From: Sphingomonas sp. Leaf339
GTDB lineage: Bacteria; Pseudomonadota; Alphaproteobacteria; Sphingomonadales; Sphingomonadaceae
DNA: 64,000 nt
Direction: 5' to 3'
Assembly (NCBI RefSeq): GCF_001426195.1
Contig: NZ_LMRS01000023.1
Span: 226,043-290,042, forward strand
Numbering within the stretch: the stretch's first letter is position 1; each line of letters starts with the position of its first letter. Shown here piece by piece: positions 42,712 to 51,863 of the stretch. The notes under the pieces were generated by a model that was given only the letters and a program-made list of their open reading frames with translations, did no database searches and was not told the origin of the DNA. The translations under genes and the position numbers were made by a program.

Positions 42712-44994
42712 ATGGGGCATTGGCTGGCGCGGTCGCGGACCGTGCAGGTGGCCGGTACGGTGTCGCGGTTCGATCCGCGGTTCTGGACGGTGAATTTTCC
42801 GCGACCGATGATGGCATCGGTGGTGACGACCGCGCCCGACGGGCTGCGCGTCGATTGCGTGTTTCACAAGGCAAACGATCTGGCGGGGCTGATCTGGGAG
42901 GCGGAGGACCGGATCGACCATCCGCTGCTGCGGTACGAGACGGCACGCGATTTCCGCGACTGTCGCTTGCAGTTCCGGTGGCGTTCGGGCGGGGTGATGT
43001 CGCTGGACGCGGTCAACGGCCCGGTGCTGACGATCGAGGGGCGTGATGCGGCGGGGCAGGCGCGGGCCTGGTATGTCCGGCTGTGGAACTATGCGGTCGG
43101 CACGCCGGAGGATGCGGTGGTGTCGATCGACTTTGCCAGCGTCGCGGGCGGGTTCCTGCATCCCGGCGAGGCTGATCCGGTCTGGGCGGGCGATATCGAC
43201 CGGATGTTCGTGTCGCTGGTGCCGCGCGGATATTCCGGGGCGGATGTGGCGCTGGACACGCCGGTCGGTAGCTGGGCGGACCTGAGCGGCATGGTGTGCG
43301 AGGGGCCGGGATCGGTGCTGGCGATCGGCGAGGCGGTGGTGCCGCCGCATGGGCTGGGCATCGCGAGCGGATATGACGACAGTTATAACCTGACGCCGGC
43401 ACGGCTGCTGCGCAACGCGCTGCATCTGGGGTATCGCGGGGCGATCGTCCATTATGTCGGGATGAGCCATTATTTCCGGCTCGACCGGGTGGGCGGCGGC
43501 TTTCAGGCCGGCGTGACAGGCGGTGTGCTGAACGCGGCGTGCGCGACGTGGCATCGCGATTTCGCCGAGCGGGCACGGGCGCTGGATTATGGCGTGATCT
43601 GGTCGCTAAGTTACGAATTATTCGATGCGCATTGCCCGGAAGGGTGGAAGCAGCGGGCGGCGGACGGGTCGCCGGCGTTGACCGGGTGGGAACCGCCCTC
43701 GACGTTGCTCAGTCCGGCGCATGGCGAGGCGATGGCGTATCTGCGCAGCGTCGCGGCGGCATTCATGGCAATCGCGGTGGCGGCGGGGCTGGCGCCGAAG
43801 TTCCAGGTCGGTGAGCCGTGGTGGTGGGTTCAGCCCGAGCGTCAGCGGCCGTGCCTGTACGATACGGCAGCGGTGGCGGCGTTTGCGCCGGTGCCGATCG
43901 ACAGCATGCGGGCGGTGACGACGCAGGCGCAGCGCGACACGCTGGACCGGGCGGGGGCATATCTGGCGGCATCGACGGCGGCGCTGGTGGCGGCAGCGAA
44001 AGCGGCGGCACCGGGATGTGTCAGCCATCTGCTGACCTATCTGCCGACGGTGCTCGATCCGCTGGCGCCGGAGGCGAAGCGGGCGAACATGCCGGTGGGA
44101 TGGGCGAGCCCCGCCTTCGATGTGTTGCAGCTGGAGGATTACGACTGGGCGGCGACGGGCGATGCGGTGTCGACCGCGCGGGGCGTCGCGGCGGCGGAGG
44201 CGCGGCTGGGTTATCCAGCGGCGCGTCAGCATTATCTGTCGGGCTTCGTACTCAGCCCGGACCAGTCGGGGCAGTGGGCGGCGATCGATACGGCGGCGGC
44301 GGTCGCGCGGGCGCGGGGCGTCGCCGCGACCGTCTTGTGGGCGCTGCCGCAGGTGATGCGCGACGGCTTCGTGCATTTCGATACCGAACAGGGGGGGGAC
44401 GATATGCAGGCGTTCGACGATGTGGCGTTTCCGCTGGCGCTGGGCCGCGAGGCGGAGGTGGTGCCGGCTTTTTCGACCCAGATCGTGACGGCGGCGGGCG
44501 GGGCCGAACAGCGCAATGTTGCCTGGGCGGAGGCGCGGTGTTCGTATGATGTCGGGCCGGGCCTGCGATCGGAGGCGGATATCGCGGCGCTGCTGGGGTT
44601 CTTCCGCGCGCGGATGGGACCGGCGCGGGGGTTCCGGTTGCGCGATCCGTTCGACTGGCAGGCGGCGGACGAGCGGATCGGCGTGGGTGACGGGACCGTC
44701 CGGCGGTTCGCGCTGGTGAAGCATTATGGCGAGACGGTGCGGCGGATCACGCGGCCGGAGGCGGGCAGCGTGACGGTGCAGGTCGGCGGCGTTGCTGCGC
44801 CGTTCGCGATCGAGGCTGGCGGCTGGGTGGTGCTGGACACGCCGCCGGCGGCGGGGGCGGTGGTGTGGGCGGGATTCCGGTTCGACGTGCCGGTGCGATT
44901 TGCCGAGGACCGGCTGGCGGTGAGCCGGGCGACGTTTCTGGCTGGCATGGCGACGTCCGTACCGCTGATCGAAGTGCGTGAGGCGTTTCCATGA
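42712..44994 (+). CDS. TIM-barrel-like tail protein fused to DUF2460 (GTA g12 position)
   Basis: The ATG at 42712 has GGGAGG upstream and is preferred over the GTG at 42697. The 760-residue protein has three parts: a beta-rich N domain (about 1-210, MGHWLARSRTVQVAG to LAIGEAVVPP), a TIM-barrel-like middle (about 220-550, with YRGAIVHYVGMSHYF, GVIWSLSYELFDAHCPEGW, FQVGEPWWWVQ, VLQLEDYDW, TVLWALPQVM), and a C-terminal DUF2460 domain (about 566-760, starting DDVAFPLALG and containing EQRNVAWAEAR and GFRLRDPFDW). RcGTA g12 is only DUF2460, the distal tail protein. The extra part resembles glycoside-hydrolase-like or non-contractile tail sheath barrels. It overlaps g13 by ATGA. Confidence 0.88.
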   Translation: MGHWLARSRTVQVAGTVSRFDPRFWTVNFPRPMMASVVTTAPDGLRVDCVFHKANDLAGLIWEAEDRIDHPLLRYETARDFRDCRLQFRWRSGGVMSLDAVNGPVLTIEGRDAAGQARAWYVRLWNYAVGTPEDAVVSIDFASVAGGFLHPGEADPVWAGDIDRMFVSLVPRGYSGADVALDTPVGSWADLSGMVCEGPGSVLAIGEAVVPPHGLGIASGYDDSYNLTPARLLRNALHLGYRGAIVHYVGMSHYFRLDRVGGGFQAGVTGGVLNAACATWHRDFAERARALDYGVIWSLSYELFDAHCPEGWKQRAADGSPALTGWEPPSTLLSPAHGEAMAYLRSVAAAFMAIAVAAGLAPKFQVGEPWWWVQPERQRPCLYDTAAVAAFAPVPIDSMRAVTTQAQRDTLDRAGAYLAASTAALVAAAKAAAPGCVSHLLTYLPTVLDPLAPEAKRANMPVGWASPAFDVLQLEDYDWAATGDAVSTARGVAAAEARLGYPAARQHYLSGFVLSPDQSGQWAAIDTAAAVARARGVAATVLWALPQVMRDGFVHFDTEQGGDDMQAFDDVAFPLALGREAEVVPAFSTQIVTAAGGAEQRNVAWAEARCSYDVGPGLRSEADIAALLGFFRARMGPARGFRLRDPFDWQAADERIGVGDGTVRRFALVKHYGETVRRITRPEAGSVTVQVGGVAAPFAIEAGGWVVLDTPPAAGAVVWAGFRFDVPVRFAEDRLAVSRATFLAGMATSVPLIEVREAFP

Positions 44995-45812
44995 GCTGGC
45001 TGGACGGCGAGGTGGCGACGATCGCGCTCTGCTTGCGGATCGAGCGGCGCGACGGGGTGGCGATCGGGCTGACCGCGCATGACCGCGATCTGACGATCGA
45101 CGGCCTGATCCACCGGGCGGCACCGGGCATGGTGCCCTCGGCGATCAGGCGGCAGGTGGGGCTGGAGGCGGACACGATGGAGGTCGCCGGCGGGCTGGCC
45201 AGCGCGGCGATCGGCGAGCGCGATCTGCTGGCCGGGCGCTGGGACGGGGCGCGGGTGCAGTTGTTCGCGGTGGACTGGGCCGCCGACCAGATGGGGGCCG
45301 GCGGGCGCGTCGAACTGGGCGAGGGGACGATCGGGGCGGTCGAGATGGCGGATGGGCGCTTCTCGGCCGAACTGGCGGGACCGGGTGCCGGGTTCGACCG
45401 GCCGGCGGTGGAGGATACGTCGCCGACGTGCCGGGCGGAACTGGGCGATCGGCGGTGCCGGGTGGCGATGGCGGGGCGGCGGCGGTTCGCGCGGGTGGTG
45501 TCGGTGGAGGACGCGGTGCTGACGCTGGATCGGGGGGAGCCGGTCGCCGATGCCTATGGCGGCGGGCTGCTGCGCTGGTTCGGTGGCGCGAATGGCGGGT
45601 TGGAGAGCGCCATCGCGATTTCGGCGGGGGTGCAGATGACGCTGCGCGCGCCGCCGGTGTTCGCGGTGACGGCGGGCGATCTCGTGGAACTGGTCGAGGG
45701 ATGCGACCGGACGCTGGCGACCTGTGCGCGGCGGTTCGGCAATGCAGCGAACTTTCGGGGCGAGCCGCATCTGCCGGGGATCGACCTGTTGACCCGGTGG
45801 CCGGGCGGATGA
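44991..45812 (+). CDS. DUF2163 domain-containing tail hub protein (GTA g13)
   Basis: The 273-residue protein begins MSWLDGEVATIALCLRIERRDGVAIGLTAHDRDL and contains LASAAIGERDLLAGRWDGARV, TCRAELGDRRCRV with a Cys pair, and the end EGCDRTLATCARRFGNAANFRGEPHLPG. It matches the phage BR0599/DUF2163 family equal to RcGTA g13, which sits at the tail hub and, in RcGTA, carries an iron-sulfur site (four cysteines recalled; candidate cysteines are visible here). ATGA overlaps connect it to both neighbours. Confidence 0.9.
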   Translation: MSWLDGEVATIALCLRIERRDGVAIGLTAHDRDLTIDGLIHRAAPGMVPSAIRRQVGLEADTMEVAGGLASAAIGERDLLAGRWDGARVQLFAVDWAADQMGAGGRVELGEGTIGAVEMADGRFSAELAGPGAGFDRPAVEDTSPTCRAELGDRRCRVAMAGRRRFARVVSVEDAVLTLDRGEPVADAYGGGLLRWFGGANGGLESAIAISAGVQMTLRAPPVFAVTAGDLVELVEGCDRTLATCARRFGNAANFRGEPHLPGIDLLTRWPGG

Positions 45813-46183
45813 GCGCGGTCGTCGCGGCGGCGCGGGAAATGATGGGCTTGCGGTTTCGGCTGCACGGCCGCGGAATGGACGGCGTGGATTGCGTCGGGCT
45901 GGTGGCGATGGCGCTCGATCTGCAGGCGGTGCCGACGGGATATGGCCTGCGCGGCGGGCGGCCTGATCGGGTGGCGAGCCTGCTGGACGAGCGGTTGCGG
46001 CGGGTGGCCGGGCGGGCGGCGGGCGACCTGCTGTTGCTGCAGGCGGGGCCGGGACAGCTGCATCTGGCGATCTGGACGGGTGACGGGCTGGTCCATGCCG
46101 ATGCCGGACTGGGCCGGGTGGTGGAGCGGCCGGGTGAACCGCCCTGGCCGGTGATCGGGGCGTGGCGACTTTCAGGGGGATGA
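45809..46183 (+). CDS. NlpC/P60-like tail peptidase (GTA g14)
   Basis: The 124-residue protein has the catalytic cysteine in GMDGVDCVGLVAMAL and the catalytic histidine region in GPGQLHLAIWTGDGLVHADAGL, consistent with a C-terminal NlpC/P60 cysteine peptidase. In RcGTA g14 opens the recipient cell wall during DNA entry. The length is somewhat under the usual 140-150. It overlaps g13 by ATGA and is followed three bases later by g15. Confidence 0.9.
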   Translation: MSAVVAAAREMMGLRFRLHGRGMDGVDCVGLVAMALDLQAVPTGYGLRGGRPDRVASLLDERLRRVAGRAAGDLLLLQAGPGQLHLAIWTGDGLVHADAGLGRVVERPGEPPWPVIGAWRLSGG

Positions 46184-46186
46184 GCG

Positions 46187-48295
46187 ATGGCGACACTGGT
46201 GCTGACGGCGCTGGGAACGGCGGTGGGCGGGCCGATCGGGGGTGCGATCGGCGGGCTGCTGGGCAATCTGGCCGACCGGCAATGGCTGGGCAAGGCGCGC
46301 GAGGGGCCACGGCTGACCGAACTGGCGGTGCAGACGTCGTCCTATGGCACGCCGATCCCGCAATTGTTCGGCACGATCCGGGTGGCGGGGACGGTGATCT
46401 GGGCGGCCGACCTGAAGGAGACGCGCGAACGGTCGGGTGGTGGCAAGGGGCAGCCGGCGGTCAATGGCTATAGCTATGCGGCGTCGTTCGCGGTGCTGTT
46501 GTCGGCGCGGGCAATTGCGGGGATCGGGCGGATCTGGGCGGACGGCCGGCTGATCCGGGGCGCGGCGGGCGACCTGAAGGTGAAGGCCATGCTGCGTGTC
46601 CATCGCGGGGGCGAGGACCAGCCGGTCGATCCGCTGATCGCCAGCGCGGAGGCGACGCCGCCGGCCTATCGCGGCTGCGCCTATATGGTGTGGGAGGATC
46701 TGCCACTGGCGGAGTTCGGCAATCGCATCCCGTCGCTGACTATAGAGGTGATGGCCGATGCGATTCCGGTGACGACCGGGTCGATCGCGCGGGCCATGGC
46801 GCCGAATGCAATCGGTGGTAGGGTGCCGGTGCCGGGCTTTGCCGCGAGTGGCAGCGTGCAGGGGGTGTTGGCGACGATCGGCGCGCTGGCCGATGGCCGG
46901 TGGGTAGCGGATGCCGATGGCGTGCGGTTGCGGCGCGGAACCGATGTCGCGACAGAAATTACCGACGCCGGAGTCATGCCGACGGGGCTGAAGGGTGCGG
47001 CGCGATCGCGGTCGATCGCGGCGGTCGAGGGTGTGCCGCGAACACTGTCGATCGGCCATTACGATCCGGCGCGCGATTATCAGGCGGGTGTCCAGCGGGC
47101 GGTGCGGCCGGGGGCGGGGCACCGTGACGAACGGGTCGAGATGCCGGCGGTGATCGATGCCGGTGCCGCGATGACGCTGGCGACGACGATGCTCGCACGG
47201 CGGGAGGCGGACCGGGTTCGTCGCACCGTGACGCTGGGTTTTGCCGGGTTGGCGCGGCGGCCTGGCGAGATCGTGACGATCGCCGGCGAGGTGGGGCGCT
47301 GGCGCGTGCTGGAGGCGGGGGTCGAGGCGATGGCAGTTCGTCTGACGCTGGCCCCGGTGGCGGCGGCAACGATGGCGACGACGGCGGTGACCAGCGGCCG
47401 GGTCGCACGCTCGCCGGACGATGTGTTGGGGGCGACGATCCTGCGGTTGGCCGAGACGCCCGTGCTGGATGATAGCTTGCTCACCAAGCCGCGATTGACG
47501 GTGGTGGCGTCCGGGCAGGGGGCCGGCTGGCGGCGGGCGGCATTGTTGTGGAGCATCGATGACGGCGTCAGCTGGGTCGAGGCGGGGAGTACCGCGACGC
47601 CGGGGATCGTCGGCATCGTCGAATCGGTACCGGATGCGGTGCCGGACGACGTTGCGACGCTGATCGTCCGACTGGCGCGGAACGACATGATGCTGATCGA
47701 TGCCGATGATGCGGCGTTCGCCCAAGGCGCTAATCTGGCGATGGCGGGGGCAGAGCTTATTCAGTTCGGACGGGCAGCGCCGTTGGGCGATGCTCGCTGG
47801 CGGCTTTCCGGTTTGTTGCGGGGGCGGCGTGGAACAGAGGCGTCACCGCTGCAGGTAGGCGATGGCTTTGCGCTTCTGACGGCGGACGCGTCGCGCGTCA
47901 TCGACCTGCCGCTGACGGCGATCGGGCGGACGGTGCGGGTGATGGCGTCGGGCGCCGGTGACGACCAGCCGGCGGAGGCACGGTGCGTGGTGACGGGTGC
48001 GTCGCTGCGGCCGCCGTCGCCGGTCGATCTGCGATGGGAACCGGGCGATGGCGGCATGCTGCGCTGGACGCGGCGGAGCCGGATCGGCTGGAACCTGTCC
48101 GATGGTGTCGTTCCGCCGCTGGGCGAGGAGGCCGAACGTTATCGCGTCACGCTGACCGATGCGAACGGCGTGCGTGAGGTCGAGACGGTCGAACCCCGAT
48201 TGGCGTTGCCGATGGCGGCTGGTCTGACAGCGGCCGTAAGCCAGCGCGGAACCTGGCTGGATTCGCTGCCCGCGACGATCGTTCTCGCAGACTGA
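46187..48295 (+). CDS. Short host-specificity/baseplate protein (GTA g15 'megatron', no TIM domain)
   Basis: The 702-residue protein begins MATLVLTALGTAVGGPIGGAIGGLLG, the typical glycine-rich start of GTA g15, followed by REGPRLTELAVQTSSYGTPIPQLFGTIRVAG. A phage-tail-3-like part (about 240-400, TRGLKGAARSRSIAA-type and YDPARDYQAGVQRA) and a C-terminal part (LRGRRGTEASPLQVG, WDLSDGVVPPLGEEAE-like) follow. RcGTA g15 is about 1,300 residues and includes a TIM-barrel domain between these parts; nothing resembling it is seen here. It should still form the baseplate hub and bind cell-surface receptors. Confidence 0.87.
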   Translation: MATLVLTALGTAVGGPIGGAIGGLLGNLADRQWLGKAREGPRLTELAVQTSSYGTPIPQLFGTIRVAGTVIWAADLKETRERSGGGKGQPAVNGYSYAASFAVLLSARAIAGIGRIWADGRLIRGAAGDLKVKAMLRVHRGGEDQPVDPLIASAEATPPAYRGCAYMVWEDLPLAEFGNRIPSLTIEVMADAIPVTTGSIARAMAPNAIGGRVPVPGFAASGSVQGVLATIGALADGRWVADADGVRLRRGTDVATEITDAGVMPTGLKGAARSRSIAAVEGVPRTLSIGHYDPARDYQAGVQRAVRPGAGHRDERVEMPAVIDAGAAMTLATTMLARREADRVRRTVTLGFAGLARRPGEIVTIAGEVGRWRVLEAGVEAMAVRLTLAPVAAATMATTAVTSGRVARSPDDVLGATILRLAETPVLDDSLLTKPRLTVVASGQGAGWRRAALLWSIDDGVSWVEAGSTATPGIVGIVESVPDAVPDDVATLIVRLARNDMMLIDADDAAFAQGANLAMAGAELIQFGRAAPLGDARWRLSGLLRGRRGTEASPLQVGDGFALLTADASRVIDLPLTAIGRTVRVMASGAGDDQPAEARCVVTGASLRPPSPVDLRWEPGDGGMLRWTRRSRIGWNLSDGVVPPLGEEAERYRVTLTDANGVREVETVEPRLALPMAAGLTAAVSQRGTWLDSLPATIVLAD

Positions 48296-48722
48296 ATGCG
48301 GTGCGGCGCCGGACGCGGGCAGCGGGATCAACGATCGATCGACAAATTGATGATCGATGACACCTTGTGGTTCTCCTGGTGGGTCTTGCGACCGTTTCGC
48401 TGGCCAAAATCGGGCGGTTGCGGCAACCGTCACCTCGCCAGATTTGGTGAAATCGTGCTCAAGATCTGCGCCAAGATACTGATAAAGTGTCTGAAAAGGC
48501 GATGATGCGGATCGCTTACAGCGAAATTGCCTTGAGCAGTACCGGTGGCTTTCCGGTTTGAGAGCCGCCCGAATTTCGATCCGTGGCGGCGTTTGCACGG
48601 TCCGGCGCGCCCGCAGAGTGTGTCCCTTGCGCAACACATGTGAAAGTTTGTGATCTTGCCGCGAAACCATCTGCCCTATAGTGGGTTTGCGCACACCGTA
48701 GTGACACTCAAGAAAGGGGACT
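48296..48722. other. 427-base noncoding interval between the GTA cluster and ompA
   Basis: No convincing coding frame or RNA gene was found. A CGGTTG/CAACCG mini-hairpin lies at 48414-48428, but there is no clear terminator behind the GTA cluster. The right end holds the ompA promoter (48655-48682) and leader. Confidence 0.7.
48655..48682 (+). promoter_or_regulatory. Candidate promoter of ompA
   Basis: CTTGCC (48655-48660) and TATAGT (48677-48682) are separated by 16 bases, a typical alphaproteobacterial sigma-70 layout. The leader to the ATG is about 35 bases, with AAGGGGA before the start. Confidence 0.65.
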
Positions 48723-49868
<1,146 letters not shown>

Positions 49869-49893
49869 GTCTTCCTGCTTCGGCAAGAAAATC

Positions 49894-49927
49894 GGGGAGG
49901 TCGGCAAGCGCCGGCCTCCCCTTTTTT
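49894..49927 (+). terminator. Intrinsic terminator of ompA
   Basis: GGGGAGGTCGGC (49894-49905) pairs with GCCGGCCTCCCC (49910-49921, one G-T pair) around AAGC, followed by six T. It is an ideal factor-independent terminator. Confidence 0.95.
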
Positions 49928-50025
49928 GTTGTATTATCAGAGTGTCGGACTGCTTTGCACTCGCTAGGAGATCACTGTTTCTCCAAGGATCGCATCGCCG
50001 ATCTTTCAGCGCATATCTCGGCGTG

Positions 50026-50613
50026 TCAGACTTCGACTTGACGAGTGTTCAGGCCGAGAACAAATAGCGTCAACACCGTCTCTGCTCGCTCGCTGCCACT
50101 AGGTATGCGCGCATCGAGCATCAGCATTGCCAGTCCGTGGACGATCGACCAACGTGCCAGCGCTGCGGTTTCGGCGTCGTGCACAACCATGCTCGCGACG
50201 CGGTTCGCCAGAACGCTGTAGGCATCGGTGTCGCAGTTCGGTGCCAAAGTGGCAATCGATGGGTTGGCGAACATGAGCCTGAAAAGCGCGGAATGATCGC
50301 CGGCGAAGGCGACATAAGCCACGCCCTGCGCGATCAACGCGCCGTCCTTGTCTGCGGCGGATCGATCAGCCAGTTCCAGTGCCTGCCTCAACATCCCGAA
50401 CCCACTGCTTGCGACCGCCCCGATCAAGGCCGCTTTGTCAGGAAAATGCCGATAGGGAGCCATCGCCGATACGCCCGCCGCACGCGCGACGCCGCGCAGG
50501 CTGATATCGGTATCGCCAGACTCGACCATGGCGGCTGCGCAATCGATCAACCGCTCGCGAAGATCGCTCAGCGGCCGAACAATTCTGTTTGACGCTGCAA
50601 TCATAGACCTCAT
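50026..50613 (-). CDS. TetR family transcriptional regulator
   Basis: The protein has about 195 residues. The N-terminal HTH reads RERLIDCAAAMVESGDTDISLRGVARAAGVSAMAPYRHFPDKAALIGAV, and the C-terminal part (FAGDHSALFRLMFANP, LARWSIVHGLAMLML) belongs to the WHG-type ligand-binding family. Possible starts are ATG 50613, ATG 50604 or GTG 50625. It is divergent from, and overlaps at the start codon with, the DUF4188 gene, so it probably regulates that gene; the shared intergenic region is practically absent. The ligand is unknown. Confidence 0.9.
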   Translation of the reverse strand: MRSMIAASNRIVRPLSDLRERLIDCAAAMVESGDTDISLRGVARAAGVSAMAPYRHFPDKAALIGAVASSGFGMLRQALELADRSAADKDGALIAQGVAYVAFAGDHSALFRLMFANPSIATLAPNCDTDAYSVLANRVASMVVHDAETAALARWSIVHGLAMLMLDARIPSGSERAETVLTLFVLGLNTRQVEV

Positions 50614-51084
50614 GCAAGCGGGCACATTGCGAGAAACCGTCGATCTGTCGGGCTATCCCGACCTCGTCGTCGTGCTGCTTGGCTTTAAGGTCAGGCACTG
50701 GCGCGCGTTGCCTGCGTTGTTTGTATTGGGCGCGGCCTGGCGGCGATAAGGACGGCCAGACCGGACGGTTTGCTGGGAGATGCGCAGTTCATGTTCGCCT
50801 GGAACCATCTGGGCATCCGGCAATGTTGGCGGGATGCGGAAAGTCTCGGCCGCTTCACGCGCGATACGCCGCATGCGGTCTGGTGGCGAGACTTCCTGCG
50901 CTATACGCAGGGATGCGGTTTTTGGCATGAAGCCTATCATGCGCGCGGCGGGATCGAGGCGATCTATGTCGGCATGCCGGAATGCCCCGGACTGGGCGGC
51001 TTCGCGCCGATCCGGCCGCCGGTCGGACCGTTCATGTCGAGCAACGGCCGCATAACGGCCGATGCCGTAGCGCGCGGCCGCTGA
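50612..51084 (+). pseudogene. Frameshifted DUF4188 family gene
   Basis: The first frame, from an ATG at 50612, reads RETVDLSGYPDLVVVLLGFKVRHW and ends at a TAA (50747-50749). A second frame, offset by minus one, begins near 50735 as GLAAIRTARPDGLLGDAQF, then WNHLGIRQCWRD, HAVWWRDFL and GFWHEAYHARGGIEAIYVGM, to a TGA at 51084. Together they cover a complete DUF4188 protein (monooxygenase-like, about 155 residues). The switch lies around 50727-50735, where one extra base would rejoin the frames. So the gene is broken by a single-base deletion or a sequencing error. The likely target of the divergent TetR regulator. Confidence 0.8.
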
Positions 51085-51092
51085 TATGCGCG

Positions 51093-51815
51093 TCAGTCGA
51101 GTAGCGCCGCCTCCAGCCAGGCCGGCCGTAGCGCATCGCCGAGACTCTCGACGCGGCGATGCTCGACCATCGTGCCCAGATCGGGATAAGTTATCCGCGT
51201 CCGGTCGCCGACCGGACCGATGGGCACCACGACCAGCCGGCGATTGACCTTGGCACGGTGATGCATGCGGGCGGTGTTCTCCTGCCCGACGTAGCAGCCC
51301 TTGGTAAAGCTGACCCCGTTCAGCTCCCGCGCATTGCATTCCAGCCAGAGCGTTTCGCCGGACCCCAGTTCCGCGACCCCCTCGGTCACGCCCAGTCTCA
51401 GCCGATGGGCATGCCAACCGTCGGCGGGCTCGCCCGCACCCCCCAGCCATCGATACCCAAGCGCCGATAACCGCGGATCGGCAATATCGCCGGCTGTGGG
51501 ATGCCAATGGACCGCATGTCCGGTGCGCTCGATCGTAATCGGCCGGCGCAGGCGGTACATAGACAGTCGCCGGACCAGCGCCTCCGCCTGGGTCACCTCC
51601 ACGTCGATCAACACGGCTTCGCCATCCGCCCACAGGATGAAATCGAACAGCGCCTTGCCTTGCGGCGTCAACAGGCCCGCCCAAAGCGGCGTGGCGGGGC
51701 CGAGCGCGGCGAGATCGGCCGTGACCAGTCCCTGCAGGAAGCCGCGGACATCGTCCCCCGCAACGCGGATGACCGCACGATCGACAAGCGTGGTTCGCAG
51801 GCTGGTATGCTCCAT
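51093..51815 (-). CDS. ygfZ: YgfZ/GcvT domain-containing folate-binding protein
   Basis: The 240-residue protein from the ATG at 51815 reads VDRAVIRVAGDDVRGFLQGLVTADL, then LTPQGKALFDFILW and the YgfZ signature KGCYVGQENTARMHHR, with the conserved cysteine. YgfZ assists repair or assembly of certain iron-sulfur proteins in a folate-dependent way. The reading frame open to 53105 is antisense to pyrC and is rejected. It is divergent from the dihydroorotase gene across 48 bases. Confidence 0.92.
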   Translation of the reverse strand: MEHTSLRTTLVDRAVIRVAGDDVRGFLQGLVTADLAALGPATPLWAGLLTPQGKALFDFILWADGEAVLIDVEVTQAEALVRRLSMYRLRRPITIERTGHAVHWHPTAGDIADPRLSALGYRWLGGAGEPADGWHAHRLRLGVTEGVAELGSGETLWLECNARELNGVSFTKGCYVGQENTARMHHRAKVNRRLVVVPIGPVGDRTRITYPDLGTMVEHRRVESLGDALRPAWLEAALLD

Positions 51816-51863
51816 GGACCCAAGGTAGGAGGGCCGCGTCGCCGGCGAAAGGACCCTGCAAGC

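Larger units (their letters stand above)
35748..48295 (+). mobile_element. Gene transfer agent-like head-tail cluster (RcGTA type)
   Basis: Fifteen rightward genes follow the RcGTA order g1-g15: terminase small and large subunits, portal, DUF6127 (g3.5), protease, capsid, g6, DUF3168 (g8), tail tube (g9), g10, tail chaperone (g10.1), tape measure (g11), a TIM-barrel/DUF2460 fusion (g12), g13, g14 peptidase and a short g15. Ten neighbouring pairs overlap. There is no integrase, repressor, replication or lysis gene and no flanking attachment repeat, so it is a domesticated GTA-like unit rather than a prophage. Base composition matches the chromosome. A g7 head-tail adaptor was not seen. Whether it still makes particles is unknown. 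Confidence 0.85.

Noticed and set aside
35748..48295. Complete prophage
   Set aside because: No integrase, repressor, replication, lysis or attachment repeats; the gene order is that of RcGTA, so a GTA-like cluster is the better reading.
48414..48428. Terminator for the GTA cluster
   Set aside because: The stem is only six bp with a three-base loop and no T tract follows.
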